Source: Sphingomonas sp. 7/4-4 (GTDB lineage: Bacteria > Pseudomonadota > Alphaproteobacteria > Sphingomonadales > Sphingomonadaceae). Taken from it: a DNA stretch of 64,000 bases. Below are positions 40,163 to 50,006 of the stretch, one piece after another (position 1 is the stretch's first letter; the number at the start of each line of letters is the position of its first letter). The translations under genes and the position numbers were made by a program. The notes below the pieces were generated by a model. It was not told the origin of the DNA. It did not search any database and was given only the letters and a program-made list of their open reading frames with translations. The stretch spans positions 124,001 through 188,000 of the forward strand of contig NZ_CP115960.1 in the NCBI RefSeq assembly GCF_027941955.1, in the 5' to 3' direction.

Positions 40163-40414
40163 TTAGCCGTCGGGCGACTTCATGCAGTACGGACAACGAC
40201 CAGTATCGATGTATCGGAGGCCTAAGCTCTCCATGAAGGCCTGCGCTTCCGCCACGGCGCCGTAACCAGGGTTCGGAAAAGCGGGCTGCCAATACGTAGG
40301 ACCAGCGCCCTTATCTTGATTTTCTTGGCCGCGCCCGTCTCGACAATGGTCGCAGTCGCCGGAGTGAATGCGGGCGCGACCACTCGGTGGGATGACCTTA
40401 ACGAAAAATGCCAT
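40163..40414 (-). CDS. small Cys/His protein, possible zinc ribbon
   Basis: 83 residues from the ATG at 40414 (one more upstream at 40435). Two CxxC pairs: HSGDCDHC near 15-22 and RCPYC near the C-terminus. The Gly/Gln/Lys region between (GQENQDKGAGPTYWQP) looks exposed. Base composition and codon use resemble neighbours. Lone gene, function unknown. Confidence 0.5.
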   Translation of the reverse strand: MAFFVKVIPPSGRARIHSGDCDHCRDGRGQENQDKGAGPTYWQPAFPNPGYGAVAEAQAFMESLGLRYIDTGRCPYCMKSPDG

Positions 40415-40697
40415 AACGCCTCTCCGGCTTGCCAAGACAGATCAGCGTCGAGTTCGCGGGCTGCTAAGTCAATGTCTGCTTTTGGATTCGCACGCCTCGC
40501 ACGAAACGGCCGAAAGTGAGGCGCATAACTGCCGGTGGGAGGCGGGACTACCGTGACAGCGGACGAGCGATTTTCGGTCCAAGGCTTTTGATCTATTACT
40601 ATTATGGGCCGGGGAGAGCAATTTAACATAACGTTAGATCCCGCCGCACCGCGCAGGTTCGTGGAGTAGGGTGCGTGTAACTGCTGCGGTTGCAAAC

Positions 40698-42370
40698 TCA
40701 CGCCGCCGCGTCTTCCGCTCCCGGCAGGAACAGCCGGCGCTGCGCCTCCCAGGACAGCGGGATCGCGCCGTCGGCGCGCAGCATCGCTGCGCTGACTCCG
40801 GCGCGCTGGGTGCCGGCGAGCAGGGCCGTGACCATTTCGGGCGACAGAAACGCGAACCGGACGATCCGGCAGATATAGGAGCGGGTGACGCCCTCACGCT
40901 CGGCAAGCCGCGTCACGTCGAGGTCGCCGCCGCGCAGCGCCTCCCACCAGCGTCGCGCCTGGACGAGCTTGCCGACCAGCGCCGGATTGGCCTCTGCCTG
41001 CGCAGCGGCGCCGTCGCGCTGGACAAGCCGTAGCGCGCGGCCCGAGCGCGCCAGCCGGACATGGGCCGACAGCAGCATCGACCTCGGCGTGTCGGGTCCG
41101 GGTGCTGCGCCGGTCAGCGCCGCAATTGCGTCCGTTTCGGAGGTAATATCGAGGCGATCGTCGTGCACCGCGACGCCAGAGACGAGACGGCTGAGGGTTG
41201 CGAAGCATCGTCGTCGGCACGCGTCCGCCAGCATCGCGCATTGGGCGAAGAACGCGTCGATCCGGTCGGCTGGTGGCGCGAGCTTCAGCGTCGCCATCAG
41301 ATCGAGCGGATCGTCGAACGCCTCGGCAACGCGCGCGGCGACCGCGCCCTCGATCTCGCGTGCAGGAATGCGTGATCCCGCCTGGCCAGCATCGTGCTGG
41401 AGCGCATCGCTCACATAATAGCGATAGCGAACGTTTCCCGCTTTGGTGTGGGTGGCCACGAGGGGCCTGCCCTCGGTATCGCGAAGCTTGCCGGCAAGCA
41501 GGCTGGGATGGGCGGCGCGGGTGCGCTGACGCACGCCGTTGCGGTGATCCGCCAGCAGCTGCTGCGCCCTTGCAAAGGTCTCCGCGTCGATGATCGCGAC
41601 GTGCTGGCCGGGAAAGCGCTTGTCGCCATGCGCGATTTCGCCGGCATAGGTGACGTTGTTGAGGATGCGGTAGAGCTGCCCGCGCGAGAACGGACGGCCG
41701 CCGGTTTCGCGCTTCGTGATGCTGGTTCTCCGGGGTGTCACAATGCCCTGCGCGCGAAGCTCGTCGGCGAGCAGGCGCACATTGCCCAGCACCAGATAGC
41801 GCCCGAAAATGTGACGGACGAGCTCGGCGTGTTCCTCGATCACAGCGAGGCTGCGGCCATCGGGTTTGTAGCCAAGCGGGGGACGCCGCCCATCCACATG
41901 CCTTTTGCCTTGGAGGCAGCGATCTTGTCGCGAATGCGCTCGGCGGTGACCTCGCGCTCGAACTGGGCGAACGAGAGCAGCATGTTAAGCGTCAACCGGC
42001 CCATGCTGGTGGTAGTGTTGAACGACTGGGTGATCGACACAAACGACGTGCCCGCCTTGTCGAATGCCTCGACCAGTTTCGAGAAGTCGAGCAGCGAGCG
42101 GGTGAGACGATCGACCTTGTAGACGACGATGATGTCCACCCGGCCTGCCGCCACCTCGGACAGGAGACGCTGCAGGGCAGGGCGGTCGAGCGAGCCGCCC
42201 GACAGGCCGCCATCATCATAAACCTCGGGCAGGGCGGTCCAACCCTCGCTGGCCTGGCTGAGGATATAGGCGGCGCACGCCTCGCGCTGCGCATCCAGCG
42301 AGTTGAAGCTCTGCTCGAGGCCCTCGTCGTTGGATTTGCGGGTGTAGATCGCACAGCGGATGGTCTTCAT
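40698..42370 (-). CDS. large serine recombinase (frame break)
   Basis: 557 residues across the break. N-terminal resolvase domain with the catalytic Ser in IYTRKSNDEGL (about residue 10) and YDDGGLSGGSLDRPALQRLL, RVDIIVVYKVDRLTRS; then the Recombinase domain (VPPLGYKPDGRSL..., TYAGEI, YRYYVSDAL zinc-ribbon region) and a C-terminal helix-turn-helix (RLAEREGVTRSYICRIVRF). It integrates or excises a mobile element. One more C (G-run 41878-41882 on the plus strand) restores 558 codons. Start overlaps DUF2924 by ATGA. Confidence 0.9.
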
Positions 42371-42780
42371 GCGACGGCCCTGCGCTTCAGGCCGAAGAAC
42401 GCAGGGCCGGACCACTGCGTGCCGGTAATCGCCCGGGCGACCTGGCTCAGCGAGCGCCATTCACGATCGTTCCAGCGGATCACATTGTCCTCGCCGATCA
42501 CGACAATATGGGCGGTGCCATTCCACTCGCGCACCAGCCGCGTGCCGGGCTGGGCGGGCGTGGTGCGGGTCTTTGCCGCTGTCAGCTGTGCCAGCCTTTG
42601 TTGGGTAATGCGCGAGAGGCCGCCATACGCACGTGTCTGAATCTCCCACGCAAGCGCGAGACGCAGCAGCGCCGGACTGATCCGGGGAACGGGTTCCCCG
42701 GTCAGCTTCTTCCATCGCTCGTGCAAGGCTGCTGGCGGCATCTGTTCGAGTGCCGCCAGCTGCTCCTCGACAGCCGCCAT
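42367..42780 (-). CDS. DUF2924 protein
   Basis: 137 residues: MAAVEEQLAALEQMPPAALH, TQRRYGGLS-like AYGGLSRITQQRLAQL, PGTRLVREWNGTAHIVVIGEDNVIRWNDREWRSLSQVARAITGTQWSGPAFFGL. The last part is the usual DUF2924 signature ('W-R-S-L-S...I-T-G-x-x-W-S-G-P-x-F-F-G-L'). It always sits beside large serine recombinases in the modules I know; overlap with both neighbours suggests one transcript. Possible role as recombination directionality factor is inference. Confidence 0.85.
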   Translation of the reverse strand: MAAVEEQLAALEQMPPAALHERWKKLTGEPVPRISPALLRLALAWEIQTRAYGGLSRITQQRLAQLTAAKTRTTPAQPGTRLVREWNGTAHIVVIGEDNVIRWNDREWRSLSQVARAITGTQWSGPAFFGLKRRAVA

Positions 42781-42781
42781 T

Positions 42782-43284
42782 TCACGCGCTCGCAATGCGG
42801 TAGCAGGTTTCGGTGCCGCGCTTTGAGCGATCGACAATATGGCCCTTTTTGCGCAGCCCGGTGAGCGCCGCTCGCGTCGTGTGCGGAAGCCAGTTGGTTG
42901 CGTCAATCAGCTCGGCGAGCGTTGCGCCTTCGTCTCGCTGAAGGAGGGCGGTGACGCTGGCAGATTTGGTGGTTTTTGGCACCGATGGGGCAGGGGCTGT
43001 GTGTGCGTCCCCTCGGTCCCACCGCCTTCTCCGATGTTGATTGCCTTGGCGCCGGCATCGGTGAGGAAGATGCCGAAGCGCAGATCGCCGTCGGTTCGCT
43101 GGACGCAGGTGTTATCGCGGGTCTCACGCTCCTCGGCCAAGCCGCGCTTCAGGAGTGCCGCGATGGCGTTGGCGGCTTTGGCGCCAGCGTCAGCGATGGT
43201 CGGAGGCAATGGAATCAGGCTGCCGTTTTCACGGGCGGCAGCGGTGGAAAGCAGGATCAATTGCGTGTCGTTGAGTTTCGTCAT
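42782..43284 (-). CDS. DUF3489 protein (frame break)
   Basis: 167 residues across the break. N-terminal MTKLNDTQLILLSTAAARENGSLIPLP and C-terminal 'SVTALLQRDEGATLAELIDATNWLPHTTRAALTGLRKKGHIV', the DUF3489 winged-helix-like signature with basic tail. One more G (C-run 43009-43012 on the plus strand) joins the two and gives 168 codons. First gene of the recombinase module (DUF3489-DUF2924-recombinase). Confidence 0.8.
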
Positions 43285-43461
43285 GGTGGCTTCCTTACGG
43301 ATAAGCGGCACCGCGCCGCTCCCACCACCCGCAGCCCCGTCAGTCGCGCTGGCGGGGCGATCGCGCAGCGCAGGCGCCGCGATTCACACATGAACCTGTT
43401 TGCTCGGCTTCGAGGAGAAGTCGAACAGTTTATGAGTCATCGGCCACATTCCCGCTCCCGC

Positions 43462-43731
43462 TTAATGACGACAGCGCGTCCACTTTCGGTCGTTGAGACC
43501 AGAACGATCTTTCAGCCGCATGCGCCGTTCGCCGAGCGCGGCGCCCGCCGCCGCGACAGCGGCGATCGCGCCCGCCGAAGTGCCGCCAATGCATTTAAAG
43601 TGATAGCGACTGGCCAGCTCGAGCACCGCACGCGGATAGACCAGCCCGCTGGTGATCCCGCCCTTCATCACCAGGTCGCAATATTTGTCCGGCTGACGCA
43701 CGCGCGCTTCCTCCCCATCACCTAACGGCAT
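43462..43731 (-). pseudogene. truncated patatin-like phospholipase
   Basis: The N-terminal 65 or so residues are patatin: the oxyanion/Gly-rich start DLVMKGGITSGLVYPRAVLELASRYHF and the nucleophile elbow GTSAG (GGTSAGAIAAVAAAG). After GERR, near 43520, homology stops and the frame runs into repeat-like sequence; the catalytic Asp is absent. It is 16 bases after the metallo-beta-lactamase gene on the same strand, so the two were an operon. Truncation coincides with the edge of the recombinase module. Confidence 0.75.
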
Positions 43732-43747
43732 TGCCCGATGTCTCCCG

Positions 43748-45098
43748 TCAGCGACTGGTCTCGACGGTCAAATTGCCGTTGGGCCGGGCATGGATGCGAA
43801 TGTCGCCGTCCCAGCCGGTCGCGTAGATAGCGTCATGCATCGGATAGCTCGCAAAGGTCTTGGTGCGGGTGGCGACGAGCACGTTCCGGCCCCCACACGG
43901 TGGCGGCTGATCGCATCATCGAGCATCGTCACCGCGCTCTTGCGCGGATGGCCATAGGCCCAGGCCGTCCATTGCGCATGGACCGTGCTCGGACCCATCG
44001 AGATCACGGCGATGTCGGGAGTGATCGCGCCGAGCAGTTCGGGGGTGGTGCCGTTATACGAGCCATGATGGCCGACCGCATAGACCTGGGTGTCGAGAAG
44101 ACGGTTGCCGGCATAGCGCTCGATCAGCGTATCGATCGCGCCATCCTCCAAATCGCCGGTGAACAGGAAGCTCGCCCGGTCATAATCGACGCGGATGGCG
44201 AGGCTATGGTTGTTGCCATTGTCGAAGTCCCCATCGTTCCAGCCGGGATTCTCGTCCCAGCTGCCCGAGAGCACGCGGATCTTAGGATCGACACCGGCGC
44301 AGGGGAGCGGCGGGTCGATCCGGTCGTTGGTCAAGCCATTGGGGCCGATGTCGGTCGACTTGACCGCGGTGAGCGTGACCGCAGGACTGAAATCGCCGGC
44401 ATGATCGACCATCCAGCGCGCGCCGACACGGCCCGAACCAGTGAGGATGCCGTTGTGCACATAGTTCCGCACATGGAAGGTCTCGGCGACACGGCGCAGG
44501 CCTCGGTTATGATCGACATGGGTGTGGGTCACGAACACGGTCGCGAGCGTGCGGTTGAGATCGGTGCGCCTAGCGAAAAAGCTTCGAGATAGGCGATCAG
44601 ATGATCGACCGCCTGCGCGTCGCGGCCGCCGGCATCGATCAGCACCGCGCCGCACGGGAATTCGAGCAAGGCTGAGGCGGCCTGGTCGACATCGATATAA
44701 TGGACGATCGCCTCATCGCCTGGGACCGCGGCGGTAGCGACCGCGGCGGTCCCATCCGCGCGGCGCACGAAGCTCTGATAGACCCAGCCTTCACGGCCGT
44801 CGGCCAAGCGGACATGATAGTATCCGCGCTGCCGCTCGCCATTCTCGAGCCAATCAAGCCCAGTCCCGGGCGTGACATAGTCGACCCGGTCAGAACCGCT
44901 GCGCGGCTCGGCACGGACCGTCACGTCGCGCTGGACGACCAGATCCTGCGCTTGCGCGATAGTCGCGCACAGCATCAGGCCGAGGCTCAGCAACGCGCGC
45001 AGCAATGATCTCCCGATCAGGAAGCTGACCGAGATCGCGCCGCCGGTCAGCGCGACTTTCTTCTCGATGACATCATCATAAGCGCCTTGCGCTGGCAT
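43748..45098 (-). CDS. SH3/metallo-beta-lactamase protein (two frame breaks)
   Basis: 450 residues across two breaks. N-terminal membrane segment (SLGLMLCATIAQAQ), SH3-type domain (VQRDVTVRAEPRSGSDRVDYVTPGTGLDWLE... GREGWVYQSFVRR), then a ComEC-like metallo-beta-lactamase fold: FVTHTHVDHNRGL metal motif, FLFTGDLEDGAIDTL, VGHHGSYNGTTPELL. It would hydrolyse a phosphoester in the envelope or periplasm. One more T (A-run 44576-44580) and one more G (C-run 43890-43894) restore 451 codons and a normal C-terminus. Upstream of the truncated patatin gene. Confidence 0.82.
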
Positions 45099-45843
45099 CT
45101 GGCGCCCCCTTCACCAAGATCAGCCAAAAGATAAAGCACCGAACTCGCAACTCATCCCTAAAGGCCAAGCCGCAATAAGGCCGGATTCAATCCACTTTGG
45201 ATGGATCAAAGCTTACCTTAAACCTGCGCGACTCTATTTGAGAGATAGTATGCCACAACGAAGTAAACATTCAAGACGTCTACGCCGACCCGTGTTCGAT
45301 GTGCCAGTTCGATACCAAACGCGACCGGACTCTGCGCGTAATTGGAGCCCGTGGGATCGATATGCGCGAGCCAGAATTCGGAGGCTGGCTCTGCGTTGGC
45401 GAGAATGGTCGGCTGCGTTGCTGCGTTGCTGCGCGGCATTCGACGCGACATGGCGGCAATCGAATTCCTACGTCAGGAGGCAATAGACGGCGAGCAGCCA
45501 TTGATGCTGCGATGAGCTACTAAATGGTCAGGCGATAAAGTGAATCATGTCCGCTTTCGCTGTGCGGTATCAGTCAGGCAGTAATGGGCCCAGAAGCAGT
45601 TGGTCCGGTTCGCTATAACCAGTCGGTCTGCAATGCGCCCAATATCGGTCGTTCACCTTCGCTGCGGAGCTTCCCGAAAGCGGACGCTCCCTCAGGCTTA
45701 GGCTCAACGGCAGCTTACGCCCGATTCGGTTGAAGAAGTCGGCAGTTGGCGCGGCCGACGACGGTCGCTGAAGAGAGCGGCGAGTTGGTCCAGATCTGAC
45801 CCGATTGCGCGCGAACGGGCGTCGCGCGCAGCGGGGCATGGCA
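45099..45843. other. intergenic stretch, decayed sequence and degenerate repeat
   Basis: About 740 bases with no confident gene. A minus-strand open frame at 45218-45451 has protein-like stretches (SNYAQSPVAFGIELAHRT) but no homologue I recognise. From 45540 to 45700 lies another degenerate repeat (TGTCCGCTTTCGCTG, ATCGGTCGTTCACC, CGAAAGCGGACG). Confidence 0.4.
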
Positions 45844-46716
45844 TCAAAGCTCAGCTAGGTGCTTGATGAGGTCGAACAGCTGGAATCTCTCGGAGAAAAA
45901 CTGACCATCCCGCGTGATGACCGGATTAGGAGTGATGTCGGCCATTGCCTTCCGCAATTTTAGAGGAATCCTATCAAGATACGGGTTCATGCAAATTTTG
46001 ACGCCGACGTAGATTGCTTGATCAGGCACTGCAGGAATGTATTCGGTCATAAAGACTATGTATGACACGTTGAAGGCGGTGCGAAAAAAGCTGTCGCATA
46101 TCTCATTCAATTCAGACTCCTGAGCCTCCGTGAGGCGCCCATTGGATTCAGGAAGAGCTAGCCAGATTATTCCCCAGCCGTCTCTCGGTAAGCGATCTCG
46201 CTTCTTATTTAACTTATTATGTATATTGCTACGTAAGAATGTTTCTCTTTCCGAAGCCGTGACCTCTACGCTTGCGGATATACCTCTTATTGTCGCGGTG
46301 AACTCAAAGTCTTCGCCGCGTACACCGGTGGTTGGACGAAACGATAACCTAAAGCCGGCCATGATCATAAACGCGATCGCGTGAGTCTCGTAGTACACCG
46401 AACGGAAGACTTGCTTCGCGAACCGCCTACGAAGTTCTTCCTCGTGACCTTCATCGGCGATTTGAAACAACATTGCTGCAAGCGCGATCTGCCTCTCAAT
46501 TGCCCGAGGATTGATCCGGTGACCTTTCGGGCTTGGCGGTCCGACGATGTCTGGAACGGCATTTAAAAACGGATCGACAAGGAGCTTGGTCGGGTCGGGA
46601 ACGAAATGGGTCAGAACTGCTATGACTGCGGCCATGGTGGGCGGGGCATTCCGGTTTTTCCGCAACGCGGCCGCGAAGGTAGCTATCGCGGCTTTTCCGC
46701 TCATTGCCTCAGCCAC
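45844..46716 (-). CDS. hypothetical protein, possible PD-(D/E)xK-type fold
   Basis: 290 residues. The central part RPTTGVRGEDFEFTATIRGISASVEVTASERE resembles the 'GxDFE...vEvK' core of restriction-like nucleases, but the Lys is replaced by Thr, so it may be inactive or unrelated. No signal peptide. Base composition is lower in GC than its surroundings, and it stands alone, which suggests transfer. Confidence 0.55.
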   Translation of the reverse strand: MAEAMSGKAAIATFAAALRKNRNAPPTMAAVIAVLTHFVPDPTKLLVDPFLNAVPDIVGPPSPKGHRINPRAIERQIALAAMLFQIADEGHEEELRRRFAKQVFRSVYYETHAIAFMIMAGFRLSFRPTTGVRGEDFEFTATIRGISASVEVTASERETFLRSNIHNKLNKKRDRLPRDGWGIIWLALPESNGRLTEAQESELNEICDSFFRTAFNVSYIVFMTEYIPAVPDQAIYVGVKICMNPYLDRIPLKLRKAMADITPNPVITRDGQFFSERFQLFDLIKHLAEL

Positions 46717-47039
46717 TAATAGCCTCCTTCAATGCCGATTTATTCTTAAGTGTTATCTGTACCCGCGCGACTTGGAAATTGGAGCATCGGCCGGAGAGCG
46801 TGATGTAAAGATTGGGTGGTTAGCTGCCGTTCAAGTCCGGTATCGGGACGGAAGCAGATAGGCCGCGAACGACCGCTATCGCGGTTCTCGATCCCAAAGC
46901 GGACTGGCGGCTACCGGCCCAGTTGCGGTCGTTCAGGGCGTTAGCGGTGACGCCCAAAAGCAGTCGTTCGTTCAGGTGCGGCGCAATGGCCGCTAACGAC
47001 CCACTAGCGGACGTATGACAGCAGCCGTAACAGTCATCC
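46717..47039. repeat. intergenic cluster of degenerate repeats
   Basis: No gene. At 46830-47010 several copies of related words follow each other in both orientations: GAACGACCGCTAT, CCCAAAGCGGACTGG, TTGCGGTCGTTCAGG, CCCAAAAGCAGTCGTTCG, AATGGCCGCTAACGACCC, CTAGCGGACG. The richest example in the window of a dispersed degenerate family. Confidence 0.6.
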
Positions 47040-47432
47040 ATGTTCGGCTTGATTGCGATCTCGTTATTGGCATCGCCACTATCCGCCCCGGTGGCGGATC
47101 GGTGCACTGTTGTCGATGGAGACACGTTGCGATGTGGCAGCGAGCGCGTGCGCCTCCTCGGGATCGATGCGCCGGAAATGCCCGGCCACTGCCAGCGTGG
47201 GCGGCAATGCGCGCCAGGCGATCCTTACCAATCCACTGCCTCGCTGCGCGTCGCGCTGGGCCGCGGGGTGATCACGATCACTCGCGTTGGGCAGGACCGC
47301 TATGGCCGGACGTTGGCGCTGGTGAGCGCCGGAGGCACCGATCTCAGCTGCTGGCAGCTGCGCAGGCGGCAGGCGATCTATAAGCCGCAATGGGATAATG
47401 GCGGCCGGCTCGCGAAGATCTGCGCGCTCTGA
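47040..47432 (+). CDS. secreted thermonuclease-like (SNase) protein
   Basis: 130 residues with a hydrophobic N-terminus (MFGLIAISLLASPLSA, likely signal). SNase domain: VVDGDTLRCGSERVRLLGIDAPE (catalytic Asp and Arg region) and VGQDRYGRTLALVSAGGTDLS with the second Arg. A compact Ca2+-dependent DNase/RNase fold; probably extracytoplasmic. Confidence 0.8.
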   Translation: MFGLIAISLLASPLSAPVADRCTVVDGDTLRCGSERVRLLGIDAPEMPGHCQRGRQCAPGDPYQSTASLRVALGRGVITITRVGQDRYGRTLALVSAGGTDLSCWQLRRRQAIYKPQWDNGGRLAKICAL

Positions 47433-47657
47433 TTACGTGTCGGGATCGCCGCGCGGCCGGGCAGGTCCGATCCATTCGACATCGAGGCGGTCAAACCCGC
47501 TTCGCGTCCCCTCGACAGTCACGCGCTGGCCGACCAGCCCGGCGACAGGGCGATCGACATCCAGCGCGTAGACGCCGCCGTCCTCGACCTCGAGTACCAG
47601 CCCGCGGCGCGACTTCATAAGTTTGCCGGTGACGCGATGTCGGCTTCCCATGGGCAT
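47433..47657 (-). CDS. DUF5818 protein
   Basis: 74 residues: MPMGSRHRVTGKLMKSRRGLVLEVEDGGVYALD, GLVGQRVTVEGTRSGFDRLDVEWIGP, the typical sphingomonad DUF5818 pattern (an OB-like small beta protein). Convergent with the SNase gene. Function unknown. Confidence 0.75.
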   Translation of the reverse strand: MPMGSRHRVTGKLMKSRRGLVLEVEDGGVYALDVDRPVAGLVGQRVTVEGTRSGFDRLDVEWIGPARPRGDPDT

Positions 47658-47666
47658 GGCGTGGCC

Positions 47667-47864
47667 TCAGTGCACCTGACCGACGACATTCATCGCCTCG
47701 AGCGCGCGGATACGGTTCAGGATGCGCACAAAGGCGCGATGCCCGTCCATCTCGCCTTGCGCCAGGAGTTCGTCGGCACGCTGCGCGGCGACAAACCATG
47801 CGTTCTCGCCATGCTGCTTGAGCAGCAGATTGGCGCAGGCCCAGATCTCGCGATCCTCGATCAT
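47667..47864 (-). CDS. DUF6961 protein
   Basis: 65 residues, all helical: WACANLLLKQHGENAWFVAAQRADELLAQGEMDGHRAFVRILNRIRALE. This matches the small DUF6961 family of sphingomonads. It starts upstream of and reads toward DUF5818, probably one transcript. Confidence 0.7.
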   Translation of the reverse strand: MIEDREIWACANLLLKQHGENAWFVAAQRADELLAQGEMDGHRAFVRILNRIRALEAMNVVGQVH

Positions 47865-47933
47865 GGTGCCGGGTTATCGGCTATTGTCGGTGCTGCCTAG
47901 CGCCTCTGCGAGGCGCCTTTCCGGAGCAGTTTC

Positions 47934-49086
47934 GTGCGCCATGTTCTTACCCGCCAGCAGCTGTACGAAATGATCTGGTCGCGTGCCGTCTCGAAGGTCG
48001 CGCCCGAGTTCGGCATTTCGGATGTCGCGCTCCGGAAGCAGTGCATCAAACACGCGATCCCGCTGCCCGACACGCGCTACTGGGGGCAGCTGCACGCGGG
48101 CAAGGAACCCAAGCGCAAACCGCTGCCGCCACTCCCGGCCAACATCTCCGGTACCGTCGTGATCGTCCCGCGTGCGGGTGGCGCCGCGCCCGACGCCGTG
48201 CGCAGCGCGATTGAGAAGGCGCGGGCGCAGACACCGGTGCAGAACATACCGCCAGTGAAGAGCGCGCTGGTCGCGAAGACGATCGCGGCAGCCAGGGCGA
48301 AGAAGCCCGATGACTGGGGCGCGCTGACGGGCCTCGGCCCGGCCTGCTTCAACGTCCGCGCCCACCCGGACACGCTCGAGCGTGTCGAGACCTTCCTGAC
48401 GCTGCTGGTCAACGGGGCAAAGGCGCGCGGCTATCGCTTCGCGGAAGGGCGCGAAGGGCTCGCCATGGTGGTCGACGGCGAGGCGATCGGCTTCGCGGTC
48501 ACGCAGACCATCCGCCGCAGCCGCCACGAGACCACCCCGGAAGAGCGTCGGGCGCTCGAGCGCTGGGATGCGCGGCACGGCTGGCACGCGCCCGGGCGAC
48601 CGACGCCGCCCTGGTGGGACGGCGTGCCGACCGGCGAGATGCGCATCGAGATCGGCGGCTGGTCGCGTTTTGCCGGGGCGGTCCATCGCTTTGCCGACAC
48701 GCGGGCGCGCAAGCTCGAGGCGCGCATCGACGATATCCTCGTCTCGTTTGCCGCGATCGCAGCGGGGATGAAGATCGAGGCCGCCGAGGCCGCCGAGCGC
48801 GCCCGGCTTGCGGCGATCGCGCGGGCCGAACGCGCCCGGCTGGCGCACTTGGCCGAACTCGAGAAGCAGCGGGTGGCGTGGCTCGAGGACAAGCTTGCCG
48901 GGCAGGCCGGCGCCGAGGCACTGCGCCGCCTCGTCACGCGGCTGGCAGACGGGGAGGGAGGGACCGGCGTGGCGCGCCATGCTCGCCTGGGCACAGGCGC
49001 GACTGGCCGCGGCCGAGGCGCGGCTCACGCCGGCGGTGATCGCGGCCGAAGTGGCGGACATGCCGGCCTTCACGGAACAGGGGTAA
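47934..49086 (+). CDS. hypothetical protein with HTH-like N-terminus (frame break)
   Basis: About 383 residues. The opening MRHVLTRQQLYEMIWSRAVSKVAPEFGISDVALRKQCIKHAIPLP is common in a conserved proteobacterial family and looks like a helix-turn-helix. The middle is globular; the C-terminus is a long Ala/Arg/Glu coiled coil. Near 48951-48962 the frame slips: the original continues as Gly/Arg-rich non-coding text, while the other frame gives EGPAWRAMLAWAQARLAAAEARLTPAVIAAEVADMPAFTEQG. One base too many (or two missing) in the G-rich stretch explains it. No function known. Confidence 0.7.
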
Positions 49087-49110
49087 TTTGAATCCCTCTC
49101 GCGATTCAAA
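49087..49110. terminator. hairpin directly after the stop codon
   Basis: TTTGAATC and GATTCAAA (perfect 8-base arms) around an 8-base loop, starting one base after the TAA at 49084-49086. No T-tract, so it may be a weak terminator or an RNA end-protecting hairpin. Confidence 0.45.
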
Positions 49111-49314
49111 CTTCGACGACGATAAGCGGGATTAGGTCGCGCCCCTGGCAGGCGTCCACACGTCCCGCATCCGCGTGTCGATGGGCGCGATGACCGACGG
49201 GTACTTGTCGTTACTGCGCAGTCGGTTCTCCCGTGATTTTCGTTACTTGACGCGCGCCATTTTCATGGCCAGCCTTGGCATGCGGGCAGGGGTGACCGCG
49301 GGGAGTCACGAAAG

Positions 49315-49971
49315 ATGAAGCGCACACTTTGTGCGTTGGCGGCCGGCCTGCTGTGCGCGGGCCCGGCAGCAGCGCAAACGGTGCCATCGGCAGCGCCGCT
49401 CGTGCCTGGCGGTCCTGCCCAGCCGATGCTGCGGACCGGCACAGCCGTCCAGCTGCAACTCGAGGAATTGCTCACCACCAAGGGCAAGAAACTGCGTGTC
49501 GGGCAGCATTTTCGGCTGTCGGTACGCGAACCAGTGACGGTCGACGCGCATGTCGTCATTCCGGTCGGCGCGCCGGCAACGGGCGAGATCATCGCGGTTC
49601 GCAACAAGGGGATGTGGGGCAAGTCCGGCCACCTCACCGCTAGTCTGCTGCATGTTTCGGTCCAGGATCGCCAGATCCGTCTGACCGGGACCTTTGACGA
49701 CAAGGGCGTGACCGGGACCGGCGGCGTCGTCGCGGCCGTCGCGCTGCTCCCGGTTGCAGGCTTCTTCACCACCGGTACCAGCGCCAAAATCGAGCAGGGC
49801 GCCCGGATCGACGGTTTCATCGGCGAGGACGTTCCGCTCGTTTTCGCTGAAGCCGTGGTGCCGCGGCCCATTTCCGTACCCGTCGCGCGCCCATCGGACC
49901 CCTTGCCCGCCGACAGCGGCGCTGCACCGGGTTCGACGACGCCGGCGCCCCGCGATCCCAGCTTTAAGTAA
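49315..49971 (+). CDS. secreted hypothetical protein (paralogue A)
   Basis: 218 residues with a signal peptide (MKRTLCALAAGLLCAGPAAAQ). The mature part has strands GTAVQLQLEELLTT, LRVGQHFRLSVREPVTVDAHVVIPVGAPATGEI and a Pro/Ala-rich tail. It shares the core pattern 'V-x-V-D-x-x-V-V-I-P-x-G-A-x-A-x-G-E' with the gene at 50437, so the two are paralogues on either side of a YbjQ-like gene. Possible periplasmic scaffold; no named family. Confidence 0.7.
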   Translation: MKRTLCALAAGLLCAGPAAAQTVPSAAPLVPGGPAQPMLRTGTAVQLQLEELLTTKGKKLRVGQHFRLSVREPVTVDAHVVIPVGAPATGEIIAVRNKGMWGKSGHLTASLLHVSVQDRQIRLTGTFDDKGVTGTGGVVAAVALLPVAGFFTTGTSAKIEQGARIDGFIGEDVPLVFAEAVVPRPISVPVARPSDPLPADSGAAPGSTTPAPRDPSFK

Positions 49972-50006
49972 CCGCGTACCCACCCATCAAGTATGAGGAA
50001 ATTGAA

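Noticed and set aside
45218..45451. 77-codon minus-strand frame with protein-like stretches
   Set aside because: No homologue or ribosome site, and the opposite strand is equally open; kept only as a note in the intergenic entry.
47874..49109. 411-codon minus-strand open frame
   Set aside because: Antisense shadow of the HTH-like hypothetical gene; Arg/Pro-rich without motifs.
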